A DNA stretch of 64,000 nucleotides, taken from the NCBI GenBank assembly GCA_029962745.1, contig CM057151.1:36865298-36929297 (forward strand), written 5' to 3'. The notes under the pieces are model-generated. The model ran no database searches. It was not told where the DNA came from and saw nothing but the letters and a program-made list of their open reading frames with translations. The DNA comes from Echinometra lucunter. Lineage: Eukaryota; Echinodermata; Echinoidea; Camarodonta; Echinometridae. A program made the translations under genes and the position numbers. Of this stretch, positions 24,401 to 33,912 are shown in pieces (position 1 is the first letter of the stretch; every line of letters starts with the position of its first letter).

Positions 24401-25220
24401 CGTGTATGCATATGGAAGGGACAATGATCTGATTAGATTTTGGGGTCTCAAGTTCAAAGGTCAAAGGTCATAGAGGTCATTATGTACATAGAAACGGGTC
24501 GTTCTCGCAATAACTCAATAACCGTTTGATGGATCAACTTCAAACTTGGCTCATGTATGCATATGGGAGGGACAATGATCTGATTAGATTTGGGGGTTTC
24601 AAGGTCAAAGGTCAAAGGTCATAGAGGTCATTTTGTACATAGAAATGGTTTGTTCTTGTGATAACTCAGTAACCATTTGACGGATCAACTTCAATCTTGG
24701 CTCATGTATGCATATGGAAAAGGCAATGGTCTTATTAGATTTGGGGGTCACAAGGTCAGATGTCAAGGTCAAAGATGTCATTGTATGAATTAAAATAAAT
24801 CAACATGAAGTGCCATATATTTCTGATCTGGTAATGGCGGAGGCATAAAGTTTGACCACGCGTTGTCGAGGATTCATCTAGTCTGAACTTGGAAATGTTA
24901 TGATTACACCATTCAGTAATAATTCTCTTTCTTTCTCCCTTTCATTCTCTCTCTACCTGTCTCCCTGTGCAGGTCTTTGTGAGCAATATGAGGTTAAGGG
25001 ATTCCCAACTTTCAATCTCTACAGCAATGGTGAGTTTGTAGAGAAGTACACAGGTGGACGAATGGCTGAAGACTTTGAAGCTTACATGCAGTCGACGGAG
25101 CTAGCGGAAGACACATCGGGGGAAACACAACAAAAGACATCAGAAGAAACACCAAAACAGGATACTCCTACAGAAAAGGAAAATTTAGCTACTCCAAAAG
25201 AGAAAAAAATTGAGCTATGA
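6911..25220 (+). CDS. PDIA5: PDIA5-like protein disulfide isomerase, spliced, 5' end outside window
   Basis: A thiol-disulfide oxidoreductase expected to form and reshuffle disulfides in the endoplasmic reticulum. The 21 exons visible in this copy (listed separately) join in frame to give about 706 residues up to a TGA stop. In order they encode the end of an N-terminal domain (about residues 1-40), then five thioredoxin a-type domains with W-CGHC at residues 89, 211, 334, 465 and 589, spaced 122-131 residues apart. Each domain keeps a FPT or YPT cis-proline loop and a late arginine. Linkers before domains 3-5 are proline-rich (for example PPPPPPPEPAW). The protein ends KKIEL, a KDEL-type ER retrieval signal. 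Human PDIA5 is about 519 residues with three such domains (recalled), so this protein is expanded. The position usually held by a buried Glu is Met in all five domains (MFYAP or MFFAP). The signal peptide and first exons are upstream of the window. Family assignment is firm; orthology is likely. Confidence 0.9.
7498..7543 (+). CDS. PDIA5: PDIA5-like exon 2
   Basis: 46 bp; acceptor TTGCAG, donor GTAAGT. Encodes the charged stretch DGDYHKDYDRQMRKK. Confidence 0.9.
8843..8935 (+). CDS. PDIA5: PDIA5-like exon 3
   Basis: 93 bp, 31 whole codons, with the DPEGDIPWEEEPD linker that leads into catalytic domain 1. Donor GTATTA is weak. Confidence 0.9.
9173..9298. mobile_element. Foldback MITE (family F1), copy B intron
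   Basis: Counterpart of 2789-2913 in the second exon block, with a few substitutions. Confidence 0.75.
9680..9740 (+). CDS. PDIA5: PDIA5-like exon 4 (domain 1, beta strand before active site)
   Basis: 61 bp ending MFYAP plus T of the Trp codon. This split-Trp phase-1 intron recurs in domains 2-4. Confidence 0.9.
9924..10267. mobile_element. TTAA-type MITE, copy B
   Basis: Same insertion as 3536-3883, with TTAA at 9920-9923 and 10268-10271 and intact AGGTAGTAGCCCACAT ends. Confidence 0.78.
10961..11028 (+). CDS. PDIA5: PDIA5-like exon 5 (domain 1 CGHC)
   Basis: 68 bp; redox motif CGHC followed by KRMKPEF, the active-site helix. Confidence 0.9.
12135..12226 (+). CDS. PDIA5: PDIA5-like exon 6 (domain 1 cis-Pro loop)
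   Basis: 92 bp; contains NITGFPTILYF with the cis-proline of the thioredoxin fold. Confidence 0.9.
12372..12574. repeat. (TTC)n microsatellite
   Basis: About 200 bp of TTC with rare interruptions in the intron between exons 6 and 7. The duplicate contig breaks just before the equivalent point, so this repeat probably caused the assembly break. Confidence 0.95.
12817..12885 (+). CDS. PDIA5: PDIA5-like exon 7 (end of domain 1)
   Basis: 69 bp encoding KGKRKFDYGGERTKQGIIDW and ME. Supplies the conserved late Arg. Present only once in the window, which ties the second exon block to the rest of the gene. Confidence 0.9.
12891..13190. repeat. 102-bp tandem repeat, three units
   Basis: Units start at about 12891, 12993 and 13095 (TTTTGAATGCC/TTTTTAATGCC) and each contains GTAGAAAATGGATRC or a near match. 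A decayed fourth start follows at about 13210. It begins just after the donor of exon 7. Confidence 0.85.
13445..13612. repeat. 87-bp direct repeat, two units
   Basis: AAAAGACTGTCGAAAATAGA at 13445 recurs at 13532; each unit runs on through GACATACATTGTATTTTTAC to ACGAGTGAAAGAATTTCT. Confidence 0.85.
13799..13935 (+). CDS. PDIA5: PDIA5-like exon 8 (start of domain 2)
   Basis: 137 bp; Pro/Glu linker (PQPPKEPEKEPEWSDEE) and HLEDQNFDEY through MFYAP, ending in the split Trp codon. Confidence 0.9.
13964..14293. repeat. GAT/GGT-rich minisatellite
   Basis: Degenerate GATGAT, GGTGGT and AGTGATGA arrays fill most of the intron between exons 8 and 9. Any Asp-rich ORF here is a by-product of the repeat. 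Confidence 0.9.
14398..14465 (+). CDS. PDIA5: PDIA5-like exon 9 (domain 2 CGHC)
   Basis: 68 bp; CGHCKKMKPEYVDAAAELKE. Same length and phase as exon 5. Confidence 0.9.
14793..14887 (+). CDS. PDIA5: PDIA5-like exon 10 (domain 2 cis-Pro loop)
   Basis: 95 bp; VLAAVDATK and FEIKGFPTVKYF. Reference length for the split exon pair 17+18. Confidence 0.9.
15337..15402 (+). CDS. PDIA5: PDIA5-like exon 11 (end of domain 2)
   Basis: 66 bp; NGEHAWDFNERTADKFVEHL with the conserved Arg. Confidence 0.9.
16079..16218 (+). CDS. PDIA5: PDIA5-like exon 12 (start of domain 3)
   Basis: 140 bp; EPPPPPPPEPAWSDTESEVD linker, then HLTDENFKSF through MFYAP and the split Trp codon. Confidence 0.9.
16669..16807. mobile_element. 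139-bp foldback MITE
   Basis: Arms of about 42 bp: GGGGAGCGTTTCATGAAGAG at the left and CTCTTCATGAAATGCTCCCC at the right pair almost perfectly, extending through TCAGTGATTTTCACTGA. Target duplication not resolved. Confidence 0.85.
16927..16952. repeat. (TAGA)n microsatellite
   Basis: Short GATA/TAGA array in the intron between exons 12 and 13. Confidence 0.9.
17484..17554 (+). CDS. PDIA5: PDIA5-like exon 13 (domain 3 CGHC)
   Basis: 71 bp; CGHCKKAKPEFMAAAEQFKD. One codon longer than exons 5, 9 and 16. Confidence 0.9.
17690..17815. repeat. GGA/GAA purine tract
   Basis: Long one-strand purine run (AGGAGGAGGAGAAGAAGG type) in the intron between exons 13 and 14. Same composition class as 32990-33190. 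Confidence 0.9.
17956..18084 (+). CDS. PDIA5: PDIA5-like exon 14 (domain 3 cis-Pro loop and following)
   Basis: 129 bp, 43 whole codons: FAALDCTEHKDSC, VTGYPTIKYFSYG and DYASGRE. The intron after the cis-Pro strand, present in other domains, is absent; the exon instead ends inside the last helix region. Confidence 0.9.
18085..20630 (+). other. Long intron between exons 14 and 15
   Basis: 2.5 kb. Holds a T run (18197-18216), a TCTTTC-rich tract (19725-19800) and a 3' part ending in (AAT)n at about 20595-20618. The stretch before the AAT array resembles a retrotransposon tail, but no coding part was found. Confidence 0.5.
20631..20823 (+). CDS. PDIA5: PDIA5-like exon 15 (end of domain 3, start of domain 4)
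   Basis: 193 bp; EADFVRFMQNQ closes domain 3, then the Pro-rich linker APAQPPPPPAEDFWAE and domain 4 up to MFFAP and the split Trp codon. Phe replaces Tyr in the strand before the active site. Confidence 0.9.
21253..21320 (+). CDS. PDIA5: PDIA5-like exon 16 (domain 4 CGHC)
   Basis: 68 bp; CGHCKRMKPAFAEAATLAKE. Donor GTGAGT. Confidence 0.9.
21756..21837 (+). CDS. PDIA5: PDIA5-like exon 17 (domain 4 cis-Pro loop, 5' part)
   Basis: 82 bp; FAAVDATV and NFEIKGFPT plus one base. Donor GTGAGT interrupts the region encoded by a single 95-bp exon in domain 2. Confidence 0.88.
22267..22279 (+). CDS. PDIA5: PDIA5-like exon 18, 13-bp microexon
   Basis: Thirteen bases between acceptor CATCAG (22261-22266) and donor GTAAGT (22280) encode LKYF plus two bases of Lys. 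Needed to keep the frame and to complete GFPTLKYFKNG. 82 + 13 equals the 95 bp of homologous exon 10. Confidence 0.85.
22400..22590. mobile_element. Inverted-repeat element, about 190 bp
   Basis: GGCTTCTTATCATAAGTCTG at the left matches the complement of GACTTTTGATAAGCC at the right, with CCCATTG shared further inside. The core is more GC-rich than the intron around it. Confidence 0.65.
22811..22879 (+). CDS. PDIA5: PDIA5-like exon 19 (end of domain 4)
   Basis: 69 bp; NGKEDIAYTGARTTEALVEF. Donor GTAGGT. Confidence 0.9.
22880..23608 (+). other. Intron between exons 19 and 20
   Basis: Contains long G runs at about 23059-23075 and 23156-23167 on a T/G-rich strand. Nothing coding recognised. 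Confidence 0.6.
23609..23856 (+). CDS. PDIA5: PDIA5-like exon 20 (domain 5 with CGHC)
   Basis: 248 bp; Pro-rich linker, HLTGQTFGQF, MFYAPWCGHCKKAKPSF and LAAVDCTVEK in one exon. The split-Trp intron and the next intron of domains 1-4 are both missing here. Confidence 0.92.
24272..24848. mobile_element. MITE with three 151-bp internal repeats
   Basis: Inverted ends TATGCCTCTGCC and GGCGGAGGCATA bracket three tandem units; ACCGTTTGAT or its variant falls at 24370, 24521 and 24672. Units carry GATGGATCAACTTCAAACT and clustered AGGTCA half-sites. GTCCGTCC repeats lie near the left end. Confidence 0.8.
24973..25220 (+). CDS. PDIA5: PDIA5-like exon 21, C-terminal exon with ER signal
   Basis: 248 bp to TGA at 25218-25220. 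Encodes YEVKGFPTFNLYSNGEF and the conserved Arg, then a low-complexity tail rich in Thr, Glu and Lys ending KKIEL. KIEL fits the KDEL-like ER retrieval pattern. Confidence 0.92.
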
Positions 25221-25466
25221 TGGCATTTTAGTAGAGATTCAGTATAGTAGACTAATTCACAAATGTTTCAAATTTTAATGTTTCCCCAAGGGGAATGTGA
25301 CATAGATTGAGCTGTTGCATCCATGTGTTCAGAAGAAGTTTGTTATCCTAACAGCAAAAGGAACGTGACATAGATATAATTTATGTTGCCTTGTTAGGCA
25401 GTTTTACAGATTATCACTAGTAACTATTTCTGTGAAATTAAGGAATAAATTTGAATACATTTTTGA
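25221..25466 (+). other. PDIA5: PDIA5-like 3' UTR with poly(A) signal
   Basis: AT-rich sequence after the stop. The first canonical AATAAA is at 25444-25449, so cleavage near 25460-25470 is likely. The second duplication starts at 25410, inside this UTR, and its copy has AATAAA at 39038-39043. Confidence 0.6.
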
Positions 25467-26774
25467 GTTTGTCTTTTATCGATCAAATATGAAAGGCATT
25501 TAGTTGTATTAGGGAGTTTAGAGGGGTAGTATGCTCTGACCTATCAAAAATGCCTGTATCACAACCCTAAGTTTGAAGCTCCTTGTTGATGTTGTAATGT
25601 CTTTTTGTAATTCACACAAGCTTTTTTTTTTTTATTTATGTACATGTACAGTTTATACCCAAAGTTATATCATAGAAATGTCTTTTTATGCATAGTGCAT
25701 TAAGGGACACCAGTCTTTTCTCATACATTTACTCATGCTGTAGATGGTTGAATTGCCTGTTTCTCTTTAAAAAACTGGAAATTTACAAATGGGGATTTTT
25801 ACTTCCATCAGAGGGATGGATAGGTCTTCTCCCTGATCTCTGCACAGAATAATAGATTTCCAGTAACACTGCCATTCTCAGGTCCTTGTATAGTTGATGA
25901 TGCGTAAATTGATGCATGAAATTGACATCTAACATAACCTCACTACCAGAATTTTGCCAAAACACAAGGAAAATATAGTATCATTATCGGGGATTGTTCT
26001 TGATTTTATTGGTAGTTAGATTTGAAGTCCATTAAATGAGGATTAATTTTGCTTTTTTCGCAGTGAAATAATTACTAGTACGTGTGCATAAAGCTGAAGT
26101 TTGTAACAGTTATAGAGAGAAAAACCAGAACAGTTTCATGTGTAGTAGTTGTGTTTTCTATCTTTGCATCTTTGTATTTTATTGTAAAATTCTTCCATTT
26201 TTGGAGTTTTTAAGATTTTGCTTCATATCTAATTTATTTTCTAACTTGGCTTCTGCTGTTATTTCCCATAGTGCAACGCAAAACTTGCAAGTTGATGTCT
26301 TAAGGTGGAGGGTATAATTGATTTTGTTTCCCCAGTATAAGGTACAAATATTCTACAGAGGAGAAAGATATGTGAACAACAAAAAGTACACGAAATCAAC
26401 CAAAGGCATTTTCAATACATTCTTGGTTAACCTTTTGAAATGTGTGTGAACATAATGAAACGTGAAATGCAAATAACCGCATACCTTGGACTTGCCCGAA
26501 TACAAACATATTCATGGGGAATATATGGTACTGAAGTTGATTTCATGAAAGTGCTTACAACCAGACAAATGAAAGAAAGAGGAAGAAAATCTCTGCTGTC
26601 TCCATAGGAAATCCAGTGATGGGGGGAAATAGTAATTATTACATGTGAAATGCTTAGAAGGAAATGTATTAGGTTAAAGAAATTAAAAAGTTGATTTATG
26701 ATCTCTTAGAGGAAAGATTCTTCAGTTCCATTGTGTGGGCAGATTGTTTAGCATGTTGAAGAAGTGGCTGAATA

Positions 26775-26965
26775 CAGTCAACTCTGCCTAAGTCGAATTT
26801 CTTGGGACTGAAGAAAATGCTTCGACTTAGAGAAAATTTGGCTTATGAGGGGTCAAAAACAATAGAAAATAAAGGAATGGGACCAAGTACAGACCTTCCA
26901 CTTAGGCGATTATACGACTTATGCGACTTCGACTTATGCGACTTCGACTTATGCAGAGTTGACTG
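26775..26965. mobile_element. Tc1/mariner-type MITE, copy A
   Basis: Inverted ends CAGTCAACTCTGCCTAAGTC and GACTTATGCAGAGTTGACTG, flanked by TA at 26773-26774 and 26966-26967. The right half has repeated GCGACTTCGACTTAT. TA target duplication fits Tc1/mariner or pogo-like elements. Confidence 0.85.
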
Positions 26966-27185
26966 TACTTGTTCTATACATCAAGCAGTCAGTTTTATCT
27001 GTCCCTTCTTGATCATGTTTGGGGTGACCAAACATATGCTATGGAGATAATTGCTGGGGGCTTTATTTCATCAAAGAGACATGGTTAGGATCAGGGTCGC
27101 AATAGGTTTTAGCTTTGGGTTAGGGTTCGGTATAATTGTGTATGGTCTAAGGTTACAGTTCAGAGGCCAGAAAGTGCATCCTACA

Positions 27186-27312
27186 ATGAATAATAATAAT
27201 AATAATAAATAATAATAATAATGTGTTACATTTATATAGTGCATTGTGTGAATACTTTAGTGCGCTTTAAAGTGCGACTGTTAACCCTAACCCTAACCCT
27301 AACCCTAACCCT
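27186..27312. repeat. (AAT)n, TTTATATAGTGC tail motif and interstitial telomere-like array, copy A
   Basis: An AAT array, then ACATTTATATAGTGCATT, then about five CCCTAA units at 27282-27309. Copy B equivalent is 40772-40897. Confidence 0.85.
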
Positions 27313-28131
27313 GACCACTGGATTTCTAGCATGCACTCAAATGTGCACCATCTCCACTCCTTAGGGAGCATTCCTACCATTTTCCACCATTCACACGAGT
27401 ACATGAAGGGCAGTGGCAAAGGCAGTCACATTGGCTTTTGGCAATCCTCACAGGTATCCATTTGCTCCTTGGTGGAAAGTGGCAAATTGTAGATTCATAC
27501 ATGTATCTTGCCAAACGACATTACTACCATGGGAGGGGGTAGGGAGGTGGATGCAAGACTGTGGCCTGTGTTACCTTTCTCCCCCTGCTTTTCTCAAACA
27601 GACCCCAAAAGTAATAATAAGAAATTGATAGAATGGAATCATGAATGAATATATAAATTTATTAGGAATACATTACATGGAAGGCATTGAAGGATGTGGC
27701 TTATCATTTCATGTTGCAGGCAAAAATGTGTTTCTGCCTTGCAAAATTTTACTTTACCACTGTCTAATGTAAGCTAGCCTTCTAGTTCAACAAGTATTCT
27801 GGTAGACAAAATCAGGTGAACAGTTTCTAGTGCAGATGCGCAGATTCTTCCAGATTGATTATTAAGTAGAGTTTCTATGTGAAATATAAATCAAATTTAC
27901 AATTATCATTGAGATAACTGATCAGTATTCATAGCATTTTATGTGTTTTATTTTCTTGGAAAATAGGTGAACTTGTGAGAGAATTGGAAACATTTGGGAC
28001 TACAACAATTATAGGTTTAGATCATACTTGTTTTTTTAACTCTTTAAAACATTTAACAACCTTTTATACTGTCTTTCATTTATTTGTGGCACATTTACGC
28101 AAATGACAATTTATCATGCAAGAGATTTTGA

Positions 28132-28380
28132 GGGTCTGTTGCAACAAAGGGCTATCTGCATTTTTGGCAATTTTGATAAATCTTGAAATAAAGATTTGTT
28201 GCACTGTCACAGTGCAGTTTAAAGCAGATAGCCATATCTATTTTGGGTGATACCCAGCTGTAGCAAAGTTTGTTGTAGAAACCATTGTTACCTAGCGGTT
28301 CCTGGTATCTACTGATCATTTTAATTTCGAAATCTCATTCAAATAAAAAATGCAGATAGCCCTTTGTTGCACTAAACCCC
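28132..28380. mobile_element. MITE with about 30-bp inverted ends, copy A
   Basis: TGCAACAAAGGGCTATCTGC near the left end matches the complement of GCAGATAGCCCTTTGTTGCA at the right end. About 250 bp; target duplication unclear. Confidence 0.82.
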
Positions 28381-31040
28381 TTGATTTGTTGTTACACATC
28401 TTTAAAGTGAATTCAAATGAATTGCCTTCCAAAGACAATTTTGAGTGATTTAGTTGTTAAAGAAAGTAAGCTTAATATGTTGAAGTTTTTCTTTTTTTTT
28501 TCTTTTTCATTTTAGTTTTTGGCAAACAAAATTTTAGTATATACTAGTATGCTATACAGAGGACATGTATGTAAATGATAGATAAATCTGTCTTCCATAT
28601 TTCAATTACTGTGTTAGTTGTCACTGTATTTATAGAAATGGAAAGTTTATATATGTAGATTTCTCTTCTTACCATATGAAAAGAGGTTGTTAATCCTATG
28701 AGGTGTTTTTCTGTATGATAATACTCTTCATGTGTCTTCATTTTGTCTTTGTAAAGTTCTCAAGGTCAACAATAATTGTCCCATATTAATGCATATAAAT
28801 ATAATTTAAGGAAGGCAGAAATTTCTCTAAGTGGAGATTACTGTGTACTGCCATATGCATGTTAAAATTGCACAAAGTAAACAAGGTTATGCTGTTTTAT
28901 ATCAAGTGAAGATTAGATAGAGTTGGAATTGCTCCCGCTCAAAACTGGTTTGAAATTGATGTCAGTTTGTGAACACGATGCTGTTTTTAGCTGGAAATTA
29001 TCACTTGATATACTTCTTGTCCATTTGTGATAGAGTAAACTGTTTATGAAAAGTCATAGTGCCAGACTCTAAACTTTGTTCTGGCTAGACTGGGAAAAGT
29101 CTTTCTGAAATGCAGTGCTTGGATAGGACTTAAAGCTTATGTACAGTTTTGGTAGCAAGAAGGAAATAGGCATGAAAGGGATTAAATTAGTCTCACAGTG
29201 TTCAGGTTGCAGGAAAAAGAGACATGTGCGAGGTCATGTGATATTCCGTTCATGATTTCAGATGAATTTTTATGTAAATATGTGAAATGAACATGATGGT
29301 ATGACTACACTCAGCCCTACCCTTGGACCCTCTGCAAACCAACCGCTCCCCACTTACAATGCTTTGTTACACTTTGTCACATAAACAGAACTCTCATTGG
29401 TCTTACACGTGTGCAGGCACTGTGAGACTGAGATCAAAACATATTTCACCTTTCATTTGTTTAATATTGAGATTGATGAGGGAAATACTTGACAGCATCT
29501 TAGTTTTGCTTGCTGCTGGCCAGCTAAAAGAAAAGAAATCTGATGAATAGTTTTTGAGGGCCTACCACAACTGTACATAACCTTCAAGTCTTATACAGAT
29601 GCCATGATAAAATGCGTTTAAAAAATGCAATTGTTGGGTTTTTTTCACAAGTGATGCTACAAATGTGCTATACCCATAGTCACCTGCAGATACGGTACAG
29701 AAATAAGAAAGGCAGTATTCTTTTTGTAAACAAAAAGAATAAATAAAACCCTGCATTTTGTCTTAAAATGGTTTGTTGCTGCACATGTGCACAAACCTGT
29801 ACACAGAGTGAATATGTACATGTACATGTTTTGATATCCAAGGATTATGATTATGATTACGGTTCAGGGAATTTTCAGTCAGTCCCCTTTCTACTTTTGT
29901 AATAATTTGACGATTTTTAGATATTTATACATCCAGTGTCCACTGTCTTCCTAATCAAAGATATAGTAATATCACTTATTGTATCTGTTTCAACCAAAGT
30001 GAAATGTTTCTTATGCATTGAAACCATCATGTATTAGTATAATTTGTTTGTGAGGATTTTACCTACATCGAGCTGGCATCTTAGGTTAGGTTTCCTTTGT
30101 CTTTGTCTTTGTCTTTTGGGATATAACATTTTCACTTCAAATGTGCGTCGTTTGAGTGATTATACAGATGAAATTATGCCGAATCAATCTTGTACTTAAT
30201 TTTTATCATTTTGAAAAATATCCTTGGTTACCGGAATGTCACTCAATCAAATTCATCACTGTGAATGACAATGTAAGTTTCTTCAGAAGAATGCTGCTTC
30301 AACTAGTACTTTCTGTGTGCATTTCAAGAATTAAAAAAAAAAAGAGAAAATGATTGATAATTTTCATCAGTTCAGTCAATAGACTTATCCACCTACATGT
30401 ACTATCAAGGGCATGTTTTGAGTACCCTCACTCGAGTATTACTGTACATGACCTAGGGCTTTAATGTTCTGTGTATGATTACTACCCAACATTCCTACAC
30501 CACTTCATTGTGAATAATGAAATTTATGAGTTTTTAAAATTTTGTTTTTGTTTTACTTTTTAATCCTTGAGCAATACTCTAGGGCCCTTCAACCAATACA
30601 GAATGGTCCCATGTCACAAGTTACTATGTTAGGGCCATGTCCGTGTTTTGTTTTTTGGTTTTTTTTTTGCCTGGTGTTTTTTAGACATACCCATCTCCCT
30701 AGGGGGTAATATCCATGTTATACACTTGTGTATGAATATCACACTATTATCAGAGCAAACCTGAAGCCCATCACACACCCTACAACCTTGTACATAATTC
30801 TGTACAACTGAATTTGAAAGATAATGCACTGGGGTCAGATTTTTTGCATTCATGCCTGTTTGAGATTGGTCCAGAGTGATGTCTTGAATATTGTTGAAAA
30901 TAATATTGTAGAAACTTTGACTTATTGAAAACTTTCCCTTAACTGCAAATCACGTGACTCCACACCGGTTACGATGCCAGCTCATATACATTATCTCCAA
31001 ATGGAGGACTGCCTACTCAAACGGTGACACAGCATCCCGC

Positions 31041-31245
31041 ACAACGTTTGCTCCTGCGACAGTTGCTCCTGTCTTAATTCTCTGAAGGACATAGGGTTAT
31101 GGTTGGGGTTGTGATAGGGATTTAGTTCAGAATAATGTGAGGATAAATAAGGATTAAGGTTAGTGTTAGGTTTGGGGTTGGGTTTTATGTTTGGCTTGAC
31201 ACTTTTTCCATGGAGCAATTGTCGCCGGAGCAAATGTCATGGAAC
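31041..31245. mobile_element. TTGCTCC-end element, member 1, copy A
   Basis: Inverted ends built on TTGCTCC pairs (ACGTTTGCTCCTGCGACAG at left, GCCGGAGCAAATGTCATGG at right). The core is TTAGGG-like (GGTTAGTGTTAGGTTTGGGG). An opposite-orientation member is at 35058-35264. Confidence 0.78.
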
Positions 31246-32984
31246 GACTCAAACAGGGTGGTCCTTGTGCTAAGCCTGTGGAAATGAGAGAATCCAGTCG
31301 TGAATGGGTTAAACTATGCTGCTGTCTTGACTTTAATACTTTGACACCATTCTGCACCTAAACCATTGCAATTTCTTTCAGAATTCAGTCATGGGTAGGC
31401 TGTAAGGTCTGCAGTGGCATGTATGTTATATTGCATTGATATTGATGGATGGCCAAATATTATTGTGTACTTATTCTTTATTTCACATCTGCTTCGACAT
31501 GCATTTGAAACATGTGCCTTGTGATCATATTTTCTGATCTTTATTCTTAGAAAACGTTCTGCTTTCATGGGAAGCAATAAATACTGACCAAACAAAATGA
31601 TTGTTCATGCCTTATTTTATTCTATGCCTTGCCTTTCACCCTACTTGATCATTTCTATGGGAATCCAAAGTGTATTTCATGTACGTAATACTGATAGAGC
31701 AGCAAATGCTTGGTTATCTTTCACGGTCGAGTAATAGCTTGCCAGTGGATCCAAAATGCCTGCAATCTGAAGGTAAAATTTACCATCCCTTCTTTTTCCT
31801 CATTGGTCCCTCAACAAACAATTATTTTCATTATCGTGGAGATATGAGCAAGAGACTGGATGAATGGAGTGAACGCTCTGAAATACTGTTGTCCAGAAGG
31901 AAACTCGACTTTCCCATCAATCACTTGAGAATTATTCATGTTCTGGTAAAGTTGTGTTATTCATGTCAAAAGATTAATTCATTCTCTTTCAATGCCAAAT
32001 ATGCTATGGTGTCGCCGCGCATGAATGAATGTGAACGGTAATCTACTGAGTGATGTGAGTAGTAGTTGGAGCACTGTGACAGAAGAATGTGTTAGTCTCC
32101 AAAAGGGTTTATTACAGGAATTGATTCACATTTTCTAGTTTTTCTGGGGTATACAAGGGCAACGACTTCTCATTGTTTCGATTGGTAATTGTGTGCTCTT
32201 GCTCTTAATTTACAAGTGTTTTCCCTCTTGGTACACAATCTTTCATTATTACATACAAAATAGATGGTGCAAACTGTTGTCAAATTCGGCACACGATGAT
32301 TCCCTAGCGCCACTGAAAGGTGTCAGGAGTTTGGTGGGGATGCGAGTTGCTATCATGGTACGACGCCCAGTACTCCTTATGCTACATCAAACATGCCATG
32401 ATAAATATCTCCTTGAATGATTGCTTCATCATGATGACCAAAAGACTCGTACTAAAGCCAGATGACAATTGCTGTAAAGTTATTTGTTTTTGTTTCTGTT
32501 TGTGTTTTGTTTTTATCGGATAACCACAGCTGTACAATATAATTAATTGATTTTTGCTAACTTTGGGATAGACGAGTGTGCGGGGCCTGTGTAGGATGAT
32601 CAAGTTTGCTATGCTAGCACAGCAAACACTATGCTCATGGCAAAACCCCTTACCAACACAGTGAAGAAGAAGGGGAGGAAGACGGTGGGGTATGGGGGGG
32701 GGGGTTGAAGGGGGTGGCAAGGGGGTACAAGCCCGGGCACCACTTTCATTGGTGCAAAAAAGCAACCACCCCAAAAAGGGAAAAAAAATCCCATTATTGC
32801 ATATCCTGCCTACATTTGGTTGAGGTTGTATAACAGAAGTGACAGTTTGATACTGATGGGCAAAGATTATAAATTTCAAGTGTTTAATTTTTCCACTGGA
32901 GTCAGAAGCTGGGAAAGTGTGGCATGTTTAGAACTGCCCCCGGGCACCGTTTCCTCTAGATAGCCATCAGAGGAAGTAGAAGAG

Positions 32985-33175
32985 AAAAGGAGGGAGGAGG
33001 AGGAGGAGGAGGAGGAGGAGGAGGAGGAGGAGGAGGAGAAGGAGGAGGAGAAGAAGAAAAAGAAAAGTGAAGGTGAGAAGAAAAAGAAAAAAGAAAAAAA
33101 AAAAAAGAAAAGAGGAAGAAGAATATGAGGAAGATTGAAAAATAAGAAAAAGAAGAAAAAGAAGAGGAAGGGCCC
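32985..33175. repeat. GGA/GAA purine tract, copy A
   Basis: (GGA)n at about 32992-33050 followed by GAA-rich sequence. Copy B equivalent is 46575-46765. Confidence 0.9.
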
Positions 33176-33894
33176 AAGAAGAGAGGAGGGAGATGAGTGT
33201 ACTGACTGCCCCAATTTATAAAGTGTATCTCATAATTTTGATTAATGATCAACCGTGACGTGTCCTCTATCTAAAAGTGGACGTCCCTGCCCTCAGTAAT
33301 GCAAAATCTCCAACAAGAGTCACGGACTATGAAATTCCCTATCCAAAGCTCTCCCTTAACATGCTTAATTAAGGTGTTTATGACATGTTTGAGGGCAAGC
33401 CAGACACTCTCCCCTTGTCTTCAGCCCTGATTCAAATATTGATTCCATTCTGCATATTTCAGAACAATCAGAGTACATTCAGTTCTGGTTTCCATAGAGA
33501 CGAGACTGATGTCATTGACTTCATCCCATGTAGCGAGACAGGGACAGACGAGGCATAGATTCTCTTCCGCTTACTGAGCTTGGCAGTCATGACCCGTCTT
33601 ACTCTGGCTGATTGCATCTTGAACAGTGTTCACATCTCTCAATGGGCATTTACTGGTACATGGTTGAATCTCCTTATCCCGACTTTCAAAAAAGGTACAT
33701 CCCCTAAAGAAGTCCAATTTTTTCGCTCTTTTGAATTTTGCACTTTCTTCCAAGCATGCCTACATCCTACGTTGTAAACCACTTTTTCAATAGCTTTCAA
33801 TAGCTTTTCAGCGTGTATTTGGGGTGGGTGTTTGATAAATTTTGTCAGTTTTATTATTATTTTTTAAATTTTCTTCTTCCTGTCCTCTTTTTCC

Positions 33895-33912
33895 GGGGGG
33901 GGGGGGGGGGGA
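33895..33912. repeat. Poly(G) run, copy A
   Basis: Long G run after CTTTTTCC. The copy B run at about 47480-47500 has an A interruption. Confidence 0.9.

Noticed and set aside
32876..33252. Ser/Pro/Phe-rich minus-strand frames
   Set aside because: Translation of the GGA/GAA purine tract; copy B frames differ by indels.
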